From contig NZ_FZNT01000001.1 in NCBI RefSeq assembly GCF_900188235.1, forward strand, positions 310,001-374,000: DNA of 64,000 nt, written 5' to 3'. The notes beneath the pieces are model-generated. The model searched no databases. It had not been told where the DNA came from and saw only the letters and a program-made list of their open reading frames with translations. The position numbers and the translations under genes are program-made. This stretch comes from Lutibacter agarilyticus. Its GTDB lineage: Bacteria > Bacteroidota > Bacteroidia > Flavobacteriales > Flavobacteriaceae. Shown in pieces: positions 54,463-62,800 of the stretch (positions within the stretch are counted from its first letter, which is position 1; each line of letters starts with the position of its first letter).

Positions 54463-55929
54463 CTATATATCATATAAAATATGTTCAAATACGGTTCTGA
54501 ACTCTTTTATAGCTGGTGTATTTTTTCCTTTTTGATTACTTATGTAAAGAAAGTCAAACAAGTTTTGTGTTTTTCTAATATTGAAATGAGTTTTTAGAGC
54601 TTTGACGGTAGGTGAATGAAGCCCTTTTAGTTCAATAATCCTTCTTCCGTACATTATTTGTGTGGATTTGGTGGTGAATTTTTCCGCATGTTGGAATCCC
54701 GTAACTTGAAGTGTGTTTTGTATTTCTCTATGTAGTGAATTTTGTGTTAGAGGGTTCAATCTATTGGTGACGAAACAGTCCCCTTTAAGACTTGCAGTTT
54801 CTGCTGAGAAAAATAATCGTTCTAATTTTCTTTTTTTATTCAATTTCTTATCCTCTAGCATTAATCTACAATAAAGTTTTATTTTAGTTTCTGTTTTTTC
54901 ATCTACTTTAATCAGATTTCTTCCATATTTAAACTCCCTTTTTATTTCAAAATCATATGTGTTGTAAAATTTATGTGCTTTATGTCCTAATCCACTGACC
55001 TTGTTCTTAATTACGTAAGTATCTTTATTTTCTGGGATGCATAAAATGTCAGACCATTTTAGCTTAAGTAATGCAGATGGACGAATTCCATTTGTTAAAC
55101 TTAGCATTAATAACACCAACACTCCTTGATTTTTAATGTCATACATGTGAAGGCTTAAGTTTTGTAAAAAATCATAAAAAACTTGAAAATGCTGAAATGG
55201 ATAATGTTTTTTAGAATCTTTTATAAGTGCATAAAAATGCTTGTCATCATCCAAAAAACTTCTAGGCTCACCAAAGGAATATCTTTGGTTCAAATTTTCT
55301 ATAATTGATAGATTGGATAGGTCGTATTTAATCTCCGATTTTGAATCATATCCCAAAAAAGCAAAGAGCTGTTCATTGGTTTCAATTTTAAATAACCCCT
55401 TGAGAAGCTTGCCCGTCTTATTTGAATGGCCACAAGTTTCGACAACTCTTCTACCGAAGATTATTTGGGTTAAGTGTTCGTTCCTATATTCTGACCATTC
55501 ATCTTTATCTATTTTATCTACTCTACGAATTCCAAGAGCGATGTTGGTTCCTAGTAGCCACCTATCAAGAGTTTGAGGGCTTTTAAAGCTTTCTGCTATT
55601 TGCTTGTCAAAGTCTGGTTGATTTAAGGATGTGTAAAACTGAATCAGCTGATTTTTAATTTTCTCATTAATAGGAAAATCATAATTTCTATTGAGATTAA
55701 AGTTCTCCACACAAACAGCACCTCCTTTGCTGTTATACTTGAATATAGCATTCCATTTCAATTTGATTAAGTCTTTGAGGGGGAGACCTGTTGAGAGGGC
55801 TACCAGAAGTATTGTTTTGTAAATCACTTGGTCGGGAAACACTTTGTCCGCCTCATTGGGAGTAAGTAATTTCAACATTATTTGATTGAAATTAAGGTTT
55901 TTAACTATTAAAAGCGTGATTTTGTCCAT
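54463..55929 (-). CDS. Protein with two degenerate tyrosine-recombinase-like halves
   Basis: This 488-aa protein contains an internal duplication. Half 1 has STGLPLKDLIKLKW (46-59), FGRRVVETCGHSN (158-170) and LLKGLFKIETNEQLFAFLGY (175-194). Half 2 has TNGIRPSALLKLKW (279-292), YGRRIIELKGLHSP (427-440) and LKTHFNIRKTQNLFDFLYI (445-463). Each half copies the order of tyrosine-recombinase catalytic boxes. Half 1 has Pro where the first catalytic Arg would be, half 2 keeps it, and both replace HxxR with F/Y-GRR. It may be a DNA-binding recombinase relative or an inactive regulator. It is upstream of, and codirectional with, the BREX operon. Confidence 0.6.
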   Translation of the reverse strand: MDKITLLIVKNLNFNQIMLKLLTPNEADKVFPDQVIYKTILLVALSTGLPLKDLIKLKWNAIFKYNSKGGAVCVENFNLNRNYDFPINEKIKNQLIQFYTSLNQPDFDKQIAESFKSPQTLDRWLLGTNIALGIRRVDKIDKDEWSEYRNEHLTQIIFGRRVVETCGHSNKTGKLLKGLFKIETNEQLFAFLGYDSKSEIKYDLSNLSIIENLNQRYSFGEPRSFLDDDKHFYALIKDSKKHYPFQHFQVFYDFLQNLSLHMYDIKNQGVLVLLMLSLTNGIRPSALLKLKWSDILCIPENKDTYVIKNKVSGLGHKAHKFYNTYDFEIKREFKYGRNLIKVDEKTETKIKLYCRLMLEDKKLNKKRKLERLFFSAETASLKGDCFVTNRLNPLTQNSLHREIQNTLQVTGFQHAEKFTTKSTQIMYGRRIIELKGLHSPTVKALKTHFNIRKTQNLFDFLYISNQKGKNTPAIKEFRTVFEHILYDI

Positions 55930-55935
55930 AAATAG

Positions 55936-55976
55936 CTTAAGTAATAATACAAATATATTAAATAATATTACTTAAG
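55936..55976. promoter_or_regulatory. 11-bp inverted repeat over the promoter of the tandem recombinase-like gene
   Basis: CTTAAGTAATA (55936-55946) and TATTACTTAAG (55966-55976) are exact complements separated by 19 bp. A minus-strand -7 box TATATTTG occupies 55950-55957 inside the spacer. This layout suits an operator for autoregulation, or a recombinase-binding site. Confidence 0.6.
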
Positions 55977-56147
55977 ACCTTTAATTTAAAGGTTTTATAT
56001 CGGTGCGTGAAATCATTCAATTATTGGAAGCATCTTTTTTAAACGAAAAACAAACAGTATCTTTGTAGGGAATTTAGCTTGCAAGTGGCTCAAATTGAGA
56101 TTGTTAAACGGACTGAAAACATATGGTCCAATTTAAAACTTATCATT

Positions 56148-56579
56148 ATGAAAAAATACAGCGTTAGAGTAAACATTTTAAAATCAAATGCAACAGGAAC
56201 AATTAAATCGGAGGATTTTGAATACACCTTCCAAGAACCATCTTTAATTGAATCACGCAACAATGCAATATCGAAGGTCAAAGAACTTCAAGAGCTCTTT
56301 AATTATGGAATGCCAGAAGGAGGCAAATTTAGCTCACCACTGGAGGCTGAATTGAAAGGGTTCAAAGACTTTAATGCCTATTCAATAGATTTATACTTTA
56401 TAGTCGATGAGGATTATGATTATCAAATTTATGGAGAGGAAGAACTAACCATAGAAGCATTGGAACAAGAAGCCTATCATTACGCTCAAGAAGGCAATGT
56501 TGAATTCACGGAGATTGAAGATTTGGAAGGTGAATATGTTGAGGTTCTTGAGTCTGATTTAGAATTCTTACTGAATTAA
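56148..56579 (+). CDS. Acidic hypothetical protein
   Basis: This 143-aa protein is strongly acidic in its C-terminal half (EEELTIEALEQEAY, FTEIEDLEGEYVEVLESD). The N-terminal half has strands (YSVRVNILKSNATGTI). No family is recognised. The start at 56148 is preferred over an in-frame ATG at 56079 because it gives a typical beta-strand start. Small acidic proteins of this kind occur in phages and islands, sometimes as DNA mimics, but nothing shows that here. Confidence 0.55.
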   Translation: MKKYSVRVNILKSNATGTIKSEDFEYTFQEPSLIESRNNAISKVKELQELFNYGMPEGGKFSSPLEAELKGFKDFNAYSIDLYFIVDEDYDYQIYGEEELTIEALEQEAYHYAQEGNVEFTEIEDLEGEYVEVLESDLEFLLN

Positions 56580-56748
56580 ATATTCGAATCAATGCTATGA
56601 TTAGGAATTGAAGTAAACCAAGTTAAAATCCTCAATATCTGAGGTAAATAAACATCTGTTATCTGTTAATTAAAAATTCAGGAAAATCCTGAGGGTGGAT
56701 ACCTATGTCTAAAAACAAAAAAGTAATAATAATTAAAAAGTGAAAATT

Positions 56749-57471
56749 ATGAGTAAAACAACAATTGAATGGACCCAAGTGGTCTGGAATCCGACAACTG
56801 GCTGTACTGAATGTTCAGCGGGATGTGCAAACTGTTATGCAAAAATAATGTCCAAAAGACTTCAAGCTATGGGGCAAATAAAGTACAAAGACAACTTTGA
56901 AGTACGTATTCACCCAAGTGAATTGGAAAGACCTTACAAGTGGAAAAAGCCAAGAGTGGTGTTTGTAAACTCAATGAGCGACCTCTTCCACAAGGAAGTT
57001 CCGCTGGAATTTATCAAACAAGTATTCAAAGTGATGAATGAGAACCTTCAGCACACTTTTCAAGTGTTAACCAAGCGTGCTGAAAGATTGTTCGAATTAC
57101 ACGAAGAGCTTGAATGGACCTCAAATATATGGATGGGGGTTAGTGTTGAAAATCAGAAGGTAATGGATAGAATCGACTTCCTAAGAAGTACCGATGCACA
57201 AACCAAGTTCCTTTCACTTGAACCTCTGCTGGGAGCACTACCAAATATGAATTTATCGGGTATAGATTGGGCAATCGTAGGTGGCGAATCTGGTCCGAAA
57301 TCCAGACCAATTGAAAAGTCTTGGGTTGAAGATATCCAATTGCAATGCAAAGAACAAAAAACTGCTTTCTTCTTCAAGCAATGGGGTGGAAAAAACAAAA
57401 AAAAGGCTGGGCGATTGTTGAATGGAAAAACATATGATGAAATGCCAGTCATTTTCAATCAATCGGCATAA
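56749..57471 (+). CDS. DUF5131 (phage Gp37/Gp68) family protein
   Basis: This 240-aa protein has the family's cysteine cluster [15 protein letters not shown] (Cys 19, 22, 26 and 29) and the core segments [32 protein letters not shown], and IVGGESGP near the C-terminus. DUF5131 proteins are radical-SAM-like and frequent in phages and defence islands, sometimes paired with TcmP; no TcmP is seen here. A short leader frame (56705-56743) ends 5 bp before the start. The function is not known. Confidence 0.85.
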   Translation: MSKTTIEWTQVVWNPTTGCTECSAGCANCYAKIMSKRLQAMGQIKYKDNFEVRIHPSELERPYKWKKPRVVFVNSMSDLFHKEVPLEFIKQVFKVMNENLQHTFQVLTKRAERLFELHEELEWTSNIWMGVSVENQKVMDRIDFLRSTDAQTKFLSLEPLLGALPNMNLSGIDWAIVGGESGPKSRPIEKSWVEDIQLQCKEQKTAFFFKQWGGKNKKKAGRLLNGKTYDEMPVIFNQSA

Positions 57472-57535
57472 ACAAATTAATACTAATCGAGTGGAAGGCT
57501 CAAAAAATGGTTTTCCACTCACAAACTTTAAAAAT

Positions 57536-57769
57536 ATGAAAGAAATAAAAAATCTTGTATTTGAGTTGCAAAAAACTCAATTACCAAATTATGAAGAGTG
57601 TCACAACTTCCTTGGGTTTGATACCATTGAAATACTTGCATTCAATTATGACGGACAAGGAAATGCTCTAGTATTAGAAAATGGGGAAATTAGTTATATG
57701 AATCAAGATGAATTAAGGTTTCTATTCTATGCTGGTTGGTATAAACTTATCAAGGATGGAGCTAATTAA
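57536..57769 (+). CDS. Small hypothetical protein
   Basis: This 77-aa protein (IKNLVFELQKTQLPNYEEC, FDTIEILAFNYDG, GNALVLENGEISYMNQDEL) has no recognised family. The start at 57536 is chosen because earlier in-frame ATGs overlap the DUF5131 gene and give unlikely sequence. It is followed directly by a terminator. Confidence 0.5.
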   Translation: MKEIKNLVFELQKTQLPNYEECHNFLGFDTIEILAFNYDGQGNALVLENGEISYMNQDELRFLFYAGWYKLIKDGAN

Positions 57770-57792
57770 TATCCATTTGGATAGGCTTTTTT
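57770..57792 (+). terminator. Terminator after the 77-aa gene
   Basis: TATCC-ATTT-GGATA (57770-57783) is followed by GGC and six T residues, beginning 1 bp after the stop codon. Confidence 0.7.
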
Positions 57793-57796
57793 CAAT

Positions 57797-57876
57797 CTGG
57801 AGCATATTTATAATTGAAGGCCATAGGTGTTCAACTGGATGCTGAGAGAATTGACTGCTCTCAGCTTCTGCTCCAG
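57797..57876 (+). ncRNA. Candidate three-way-junction RNA upstream of replication gene
   Basis: An outer stem CTGGAGCA (57797-57804) pairs with TGCTCCAG (57869-57876). It encloses two hairpins, TTGAA/TTCAA (57814-57818, 57830-57834) and GCTGAGAG/CTCTCAGC (57841-57848, 57858-57865). The 8-bp perfect outer and inner stems are unusual in such AT-rich DNA. It ends 54 bp before the start of the polymerase-like gene. It could be a 5' UTR regulator or antisense-control RNA for that gene. Confidence 0.5.
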
Positions 57877-57930
57877 TTTAAATAAAGCAGAATAAAAATC
57901 ATAAATGTTTAATGCAGAATAAAAATTACT

Positions 57931-59742
57931 ATGAAAGAAATCAAACTACAAGAAAATGGCTTATTACCCAATAATCAAATTCAATTATCTAAAACGGATG
58001 CTAATAAGGAATTAAGTCAATTAAATAGAAATAATACCAATAAATTATTAAATAATAAATCAAATAATAAGTTATTAACTAATATTAACAATATCTCCTT
58101 CATTAATGATGTAGGAATATATGATGAGGTAATAAGTAATAAATCTATAGATACAATAAGGGATGCAGCGTGTTTTGATGACAATATTACTACTGATATT
58201 CGTGCACAATTCCCCCTGTTTTTTATCAATAGAAATATCATTAAGATTCCTACAAAGGTCAGAACTACCATTGAAAGATTTATACCTAAAGAATTGCTTA
58301 GAGAAATACATTCAAACAGAGATGTCGCTATAGAATTATGTCTGATGTTTACCACCCAACTAACCTCCACATATTTTGAAATACAAGATAATCCAGAGTC
58401 AGAGGGATGGAAATCTCTTCATGCGAAGTATCTAAGAGAGTTTTTAAGCATAAACCCTAATACATATAAGGACGTTAGAACAGCCTTGGAGCATCATACA
58501 AAACAGGGTCCTATTATAGAGTGTGACCACAAACACATCGAAGGTGAAAAGAACTTTGATTATCGCTTTGGAGAGGCTTATGTCGGCAAAGGAATGGTAA
58601 GTTATCATTTGAAAACAAAAGAGGCTCAAAGACTCTTAAACAAGCATTTTATAAGGGTTTATAAGAGGTCTCAATCAAATCCAATTGTCAAAAATCTCTT
58701 AGAGTTTTATGAAGATGTTTCATTGCCAACAATAGACCAAATATGGGAAGAAGGTGATAGACTTAGAAAATCGGATTATAAGACAAAAAAAGGTAAATTA
58801 TTAAAAAAGTTAGGGCATAAAAGTAGGTCAGAATTCAAAGACCCACAAAAAATTTCATTTATCGAAGATTCGGTTAAAATATTCAAATACTTAACCGAAG
58901 ATGGACTGATGTATCCAGAAGTTGGAAGTAAAAAAAGTGGAGGTAGAATTATTGATTCATTCACTTTGATGCCATCTTGGATTAGGAATATGATAAAGAT
59001 TAAAGGTGAAACTAATGTAGAAGCCGATTATTCCTGTTTGCACCCTAATATTTCCATTGGTTTATATGATGGAACAAAAGAACACCTAACTCACAATGAT
59101 TTAGCATTGGCAATGAGTACGGATGTTAGTATTATTAAAAAGGAACATCTATCTTTTTTCAATAAGAAAGTACCGCATATGAAAGCATCCCCATTATACG
59201 ATTTTTATGAAAAGAATGAGCCAAAGATGCTCCAAAATATAATTGATGAAAAATACGCAAGTGAATATAAACACAAGATAACTTCTCGAAGATTATTTGC
59301 GAAAGAAGTTGAAATCATGACTGAGGTTGTTGAGATATTAAATGAAGATTTCATCTATGTTGGATATGTATATGACGCTCTGATTTGTCACCCTAGCGAT
59401 GCGAATAGAGTGAAAGAAGTCATGGATTCCATAATCTTAAAACAAGGTGTTAAAACCTCTGCAAAGCTCTCAAATGACAGCACAGAGTCTATAAGTTCCG
59501 ATGTTGAAGTTGATAAGAAATATATAAGGGTTGATGTTAAGTTAATTAACTTCGATATTAGAATCAGGTCAATGGTTCTGGAGGAAATAAACAAAGGAGA
59601 TGAGGTTGTTTTTAAGGATGCGATTATTGAATTTGAAGATAAATCTACATTTTATGACAAAGTGTTAAGAATATATGATAGAATAAACCCAGAGTTAATT
59701 TATGTAATCGAAAGCCATATTCTTAATCCTTTAAATAATTGA
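57931..59742 (+). CDS. Replication protein with family-A-polymerase-like palm (putative)
   Basis: This 603-aa protein has an Asn-rich low-complexity start (residues 31-56) and then a large helical region. A C-terminal part recalls the family A DNA polymerase palm: motif-A-like NVEADYSCLHPNISIGLYDG (362-381, Asp366) and motif-C-like VGYVYDALICHPSD (477-490, Asp482), with helix-and-Arg/Lys segments between (SFFNKKVPHMKA, TSRRLFAKEV). The finger motif is atypical. Replication initiators or primase-polymerases of plasmid and phage origin can look like this. It lies behind the candidate structured RNA. The assignment is tentative. Confidence 0.5.
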   Translation: MKEIKLQENGLLPNNQIQLSKTDANKELSQLNRNNTNKLLNNKSNNKLLTNINNISFINDVGIYDEVISNKSIDTIRDAACFDDNITTDIRAQFPLFFINRNIIKIPTKVRTTIERFIPKELLREIHSNRDVAIELCLMFTTQLTSTYFEIQDNPESEGWKSLHAKYLREFLSINPNTYKDVRTALEHHTKQGPIIECDHKHIEGEKNFDYRFGEAYVGKGMVSYHLKTKEAQRLLNKHFIRVYKRSQSNPIVKNLLEFYEDVSLPTIDQIWEEGDRLRKSDYKTKKGKLLKKLGHKSRSEFKDPQKISFIEDSVKIFKYLTEDGLMYPEVGSKKSGGRIIDSFTLMPSWIRNMIKIKGETNVEADYSCLHPNISIGLYDGTKEHLTHNDLALAMSTDVSIIKKEHLSFFNKKVPHMKASPLYDFYEKNEPKMLQNIIDEKYASEYKHKITSRRLFAKEVEIMTEVVEILNEDFIYVGYVYDALICHPSDANRVKEVMDSIILKQGVKTSAKLSNDSTESISSDVEVDKKYIRVDVKLINFDIRIRSMVLEEINKGDEVVFKDAIIEFEDKSTFYDKVLRIYDRINPELIYVIESHILNPLNN

Positions 59743-59760
59743 TTAATTTCAAAGGTATAA

Positions 59761-60015
59761 TTACGCTTTCTTAGCTGAGAAAATTCGGGCTGACGGAAAG
59801 AGTTTACGAGCTATGGCCATTGCACCTCCACTCCCCATATTAGTGCCAATTCTAATCTCAGCGGGATATGATGAAATCCATAAACTAACTAGATACTCAG
59901 GAGTTCCACCTTCTTTGATAAGGTTGGTTTCATAGTTATACAATCCATTACCTTCAACGATAACAAAGTTGGATGTTAGTAAATCCATCTGGTGGGTATT
60001 GATTATTAGTTTCAT
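59761..60015 (-). CDS. Small hypothetical protein
   Basis: This 84-aa protein (MDLLTSNFVIVEGNGLYNY, GGTPEYLVSLWISSYPAEI, MGSGGAMAIARKLFPSARI) has no family I recognise. It is convergent with the polymerase-like gene. Its ATG overlaps the TGA of a 34-aa frame upstream (ATGA). Confidence 0.5.
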   Translation of the reverse strand: MKLIINTHQMDLLTSNFVIVEGNGLYNYETNLIKEGGTPEYLVSLWISSYPAEIRIGTNMGSGGAMAIARKLFPSARIFSAKKA

Positions 60016-60116
60016 TTTTTAAGGTTTTTTCTTTTGGAGTGTGATGTTAACTGGTCGTTTAACCAGAGAATTTCCATTCGGTTAACAGCTTCTAGTAGTT
60101 GTATTAATTTTTTCAT
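60012..60116 (-). CDS. Possible 34-aa leader or small protein
   Basis: An ATG-started frame of 34 residues (KKLIQLLEAVNRMEILWLND) runs into the start codon of the 84-aa gene with an ATGA overlap. This coupling is the main support; the sequence is helical and charged but resembles no family. Confidence 0.35.
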   Translation of the reverse strand: MKKLIQLLEAVNRMEILWLNDQLTSHSKRKNLKK

Positions 60117-60367
60117 TTCTATTCATGTTTTTTGAGAACCTTCAGTCATTCAGAGAATTCCAAGGCACTTGTATATAAATAGATGAATTCTGGTTGAAGT
60201 ATGAATATTTCTTAAATAATTATTTATCGAAGTGGTATAATTAACGAGCTGTTGAATAAACAACTGATTAATATAAAAAGGTAAGATTGGGATTATAACA
60301 ATGTGAATTTATGCTACCTTAATTAACCATTTAAATGTATATTTACACTTGCTTAAAAATTTTAATT

Positions 60368-62161
60368 ATGGTAGGAATATATTGTAGAATATCGGGTAAT
60401 AAAGAGGAAGGAAAAGATACTAGTATTGAATCCCAAGAAGAACAAGGAAAAGCTTTTGCTGATAAAATGAAAATGGATTACCAAATCTATTATGATATTG
60501 GAATATCAGGTAAAGCTGAGATAGAAGAAAGGGATGATTTTAATAAATTTATTAAGGATATAAATAAGGGTAAAATAAAGCACGTTTATGCTATTCATCA
60601 AAATAGAATTGAAAGGTCACCTGATACTTGGAGATTGTTTGTAGCGTCTGTTCTTAATTCAGGATGTAAGTGGTATCCAAATGGTATCTTTTATGATTTA
60701 GATGATACAACCAATAGAGCGTTAGCTAGTTTATTATCCATTATTAATGAAATGCACTCTGATTTAACTTCTGATGCTGTTAAAAGAGCTTTTAGAAAAA
60801 ATGCATTAAAGGGCAAAGCCCACGGAATAAGGGCTTATGGTATAACAAAAGATGAGAAAAATGACTTAATGATTCATCATCCAGAAGAAATAAAGATTGT
60901 AAAGGATATATTCAAGTGGTCATTGGAGGGTATGGGAGTTTATAGTATTGCAAAAAAACTAAATAGTTTAGAAATTCCTACAAGATATAATAAACTTGGT
61001 TTAACCCCAGTTAGAAAAGAAGCAAATACTGGTAAAGAATATACGAATGCAACAAAGAAGTGGTGGGGTTCAACAATATCAGGTATTTTAAAAAAGGAAA
61101 TTTATAAAGGGGTTTATGTATGGGGGGATTTGAGAGTTAAATTACCCGACTTGGCAATTATAACAGAAGAAGAATTTGATAAGATTCAAAAGAATTTTAA
61201 GAAGAACAAAAAAGAAAAGGTTGGTAAAAAGCCTTCAAATAATTATTTATTAAATGGGTTGTTATTTTGCAAAGATTGTTATTCAATGTATAGAGGGGTT
61301 ATTAAAAAGAAAAGTAGAGATAATTCTTATAAATGCAAAGGCAAAGCTGCACCAACTCATATTTGTAAAAAATCAAGAGCTGTTAATATTCCAAAGTTTG
61401 AAACTTTTATAATTCACCATCTATTTTTATCTAAAAATTTGCAAGAATATCTTAATAAAATTGAAATAAATAATGATGAAATAGATGTGTTACAACTTAA
61501 AGTGAGCCAAAAGATTAAAAGAATTAAGTCACAAGAAAAAATGGTAACTAGAGATTATAATTTAATGCGTGACCCAGATTTAGAATATGATACTAGGCTT
61601 AAAGATGACTATCAAAACTCTAAGATGAAGTTATCGAAATTAAAAGAAGAATTAGAAGTTATAGAGAATAAACTAAACGAGCAACGAGATAACAATCGAT
61701 TAAATAGAGTAAATAATATTATTGATGGATTTGATTTAACTGCTGGTTTTAAGCCTATTCAAGAATCTGTTCATAAGCTAATAGAACGAATTGATGTTGC
61801 ATACCAACCATTAGAAAAAAATGGGATATTTCAATTTTTAATTACCTACAAGGGATTTAATGAGAAGTCTATTTGGAGGTCAAACCAACAACTAAATGAA
61901 TATACTTTAGTTGGGTATCATAAATCTTCTAAAGAATTAGCAGATTTTAATGAAAACGAAATACTAGATTTTTATATACCTGAAGTATTTAAAAACTATA
62001 TGAATAGCTCTCCAGATAAAAAAGAATATTTTCAATCGGTTATAGATGATTTGAAATCAAAGTCGGTTTCAAAAGGATTTGAAGGAACAATCCAATTAGA
62101 ATTTGGTGAGAAACTAGATGTCATTAAATTAGATAATAATTGTTTAGTAAAATTTAATTAG
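60368..62161 (+). CDS. Large serine recombinase (island integrase)
   Basis: This 597-aa protein has an N-terminal resolvase domain with the catalytic Ser in GIYCRISGN (residue 9) and the helix IHQNRIERSPDTWRL. The recombinase domain follows (about 165-275, with LNSLEIPTRYN). A zinc-ribbon-like segment comes next, with Cys pairs LLFCKDCYSMY and KCKGKAAPTHICKKS (about 305-345), then a coiled-coil region (about 385-455). This is the architecture of phage-type integrases that act on attP/attB. It reads into attR, which lies about 10 bp after the stop. It is the obvious enzyme for integration of this island. Confidence 0.9.
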   Translation: MVGIYCRISGNKEEGKDTSIESQEEQGKAFADKMKMDYQIYYDIGISGKAEIEERDDFNKFIKDINKGKIKHVYAIHQNRIERSPDTWRLFVASVLNSGCKWYPNGIFYDLDDTTNRALASLLSIINEMHSDLTSDAVKRAFRKNALKGKAHGIRAYGITKDEKNDLMIHHPEEIKIVKDIFKWSLEGMGVYSIAKKLNSLEIPTRYNKLGLTPVRKEANTGKEYTNATKKWWGSTISGILKKEIYKGVYVWGDLRVKLPDLAIITEEEFDKIQKNFKKNKKEKVGKKPSNNYLLNGLLFCKDCYSMYRGVIKKKSRDNSYKCKGKAAPTHICKKSRAVNIPKFETFIIHHLFLSKNLQEYLNKIEINNDEIDVLQLKVSQKIKRIKSQEKMVTRDYNLMRDPDLEYDTRLKDDYQNSKMKLSKLKEELEVIENKLNEQRDNNRLNRVNNIIDGFDLTAGFKPIQESVHKLIERIDVAYQPLEKNGIFQFLITYKGFNEKSIWRSNQQLNEYTLVGYHKSSKELADFNENEILDFYIPEVFKNYMNSSPDKKEYFQSVIDDLKSKSVSKGFEGTIQLEFGEKLDVIKLDNNCLVKFN

Positions 62162-62690
62162 CCATCTTAATTATACGAATTAATATATTTATTCTTTTTG
62201 CAGCTGAACCTTTTAAAGGATCTGAGATATGTTTCATAGTTCTTTGTGGGTGATGTATTTCAAAAAAAATTTTTTTTAGTTGATGAATTGCAGGTTGAAG
62301 AGAATTGTTGGTAGCATTTAAATTAAATATTTGTTCTAATCCTTGATGATTGGTGTAAATATGATTTAAAGCTGTAATGAAATAGGAGAAGTCTATACTG
62401 TTGAAAGTTCTATGTACAAACCCTTCCATTTTTTCTAAATCATGTCCTTTGTGACTCATCACAAAATCGTAGGGAGAATTTCCCATAAGCTCCATCATTT
62501 TATGGGCATTTTTAATAATCATTTTTCGGTTTCCCCAAGCAATTGTAGCTGCTAAAAAACCTGCTATTTCAATATCTTCTTTTTGTGAATATAAATGCGG
62601 AATTTGTATGGGGTCACTTTCTATAAATGTTAGATTGTTGTATTCCAACACTTTTTCATCTAAAAACACTTTTAATTCTGATTTTTTCAA
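62154..62690 (-). pseudogene. TIGR02757/DUF2400 protein, 5' fragment split by the island
   Basis: This fragment encodes the first 168 residues of the chromosomal DUF2400 protein (KKSELKVFLDEKVLEYNN through GSAAKRIN). It then reads ten foreign residues across the island border before a stop. The remainder of the gene is at 27,565-27,825. It matches the intact island copy (28403-29167) along its length. A truncated product may be made, but the conserved C-terminal half ([16 protein letters not shown]) is missing. Confidence 0.92.
62170..62189. other. attR junction of the island
   Basis: The element end ATTATACGAATT (62170-62181) is followed by the core ATATT (62185-62189) and then chromosomal codons. 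The core equals that at attL (27824-27828). The arms at the two ends are inverted relative to each other, as in a symmetrical attP recognised by a serine integrase. Confidence 0.8.
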
Positions 62691-62752
62691 TGGATTAAAA
62701 ATTTGATTTGAATTCTGATTTTTGAAATTTATAAATAGTTACTGTATAAAAA

Positions 62753-62780
62753 AAGGCTTTAATTGGTAAATTAAAGCCTT
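62753..62780 (-). terminator. Terminator downstream of the 145-aa barrel gene
   Basis: AAGGCTTTAATT (62753-62764) pairs with AATTAAAGCCTT-type sequence ending at 62780. On the minus strand the stem is followed by seven T residues. It lies about 20 bp after the stop of the barrel gene. Confidence 0.85.
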
Positions 62781-62800
62781 ATAAATTATAAGTGTATGTT

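Larger units (their letters stand above)
27829..62184. mobile_element. Integrative genomic island carrying BREX, serine-integrase type
   Basis: A roughly 34.4-kb element lies between two halves of one gene, with a 5-bp direct repeat ATATT at the borders and inverted arms at its ends. Its right end encodes a large serine recombinase reading toward attR. The cargo comprises a type I BREX operon, an intact copy of the target gene, a polymerase-like replication protein, a DUF5131 protein, small regulators and recombinase remnants. I found no relaxase, type IV secretion, capsid, tail or lysis genes, so it may be mobilised by another element or be a satellite or plasmid-derived island. Confidence 0.88.
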
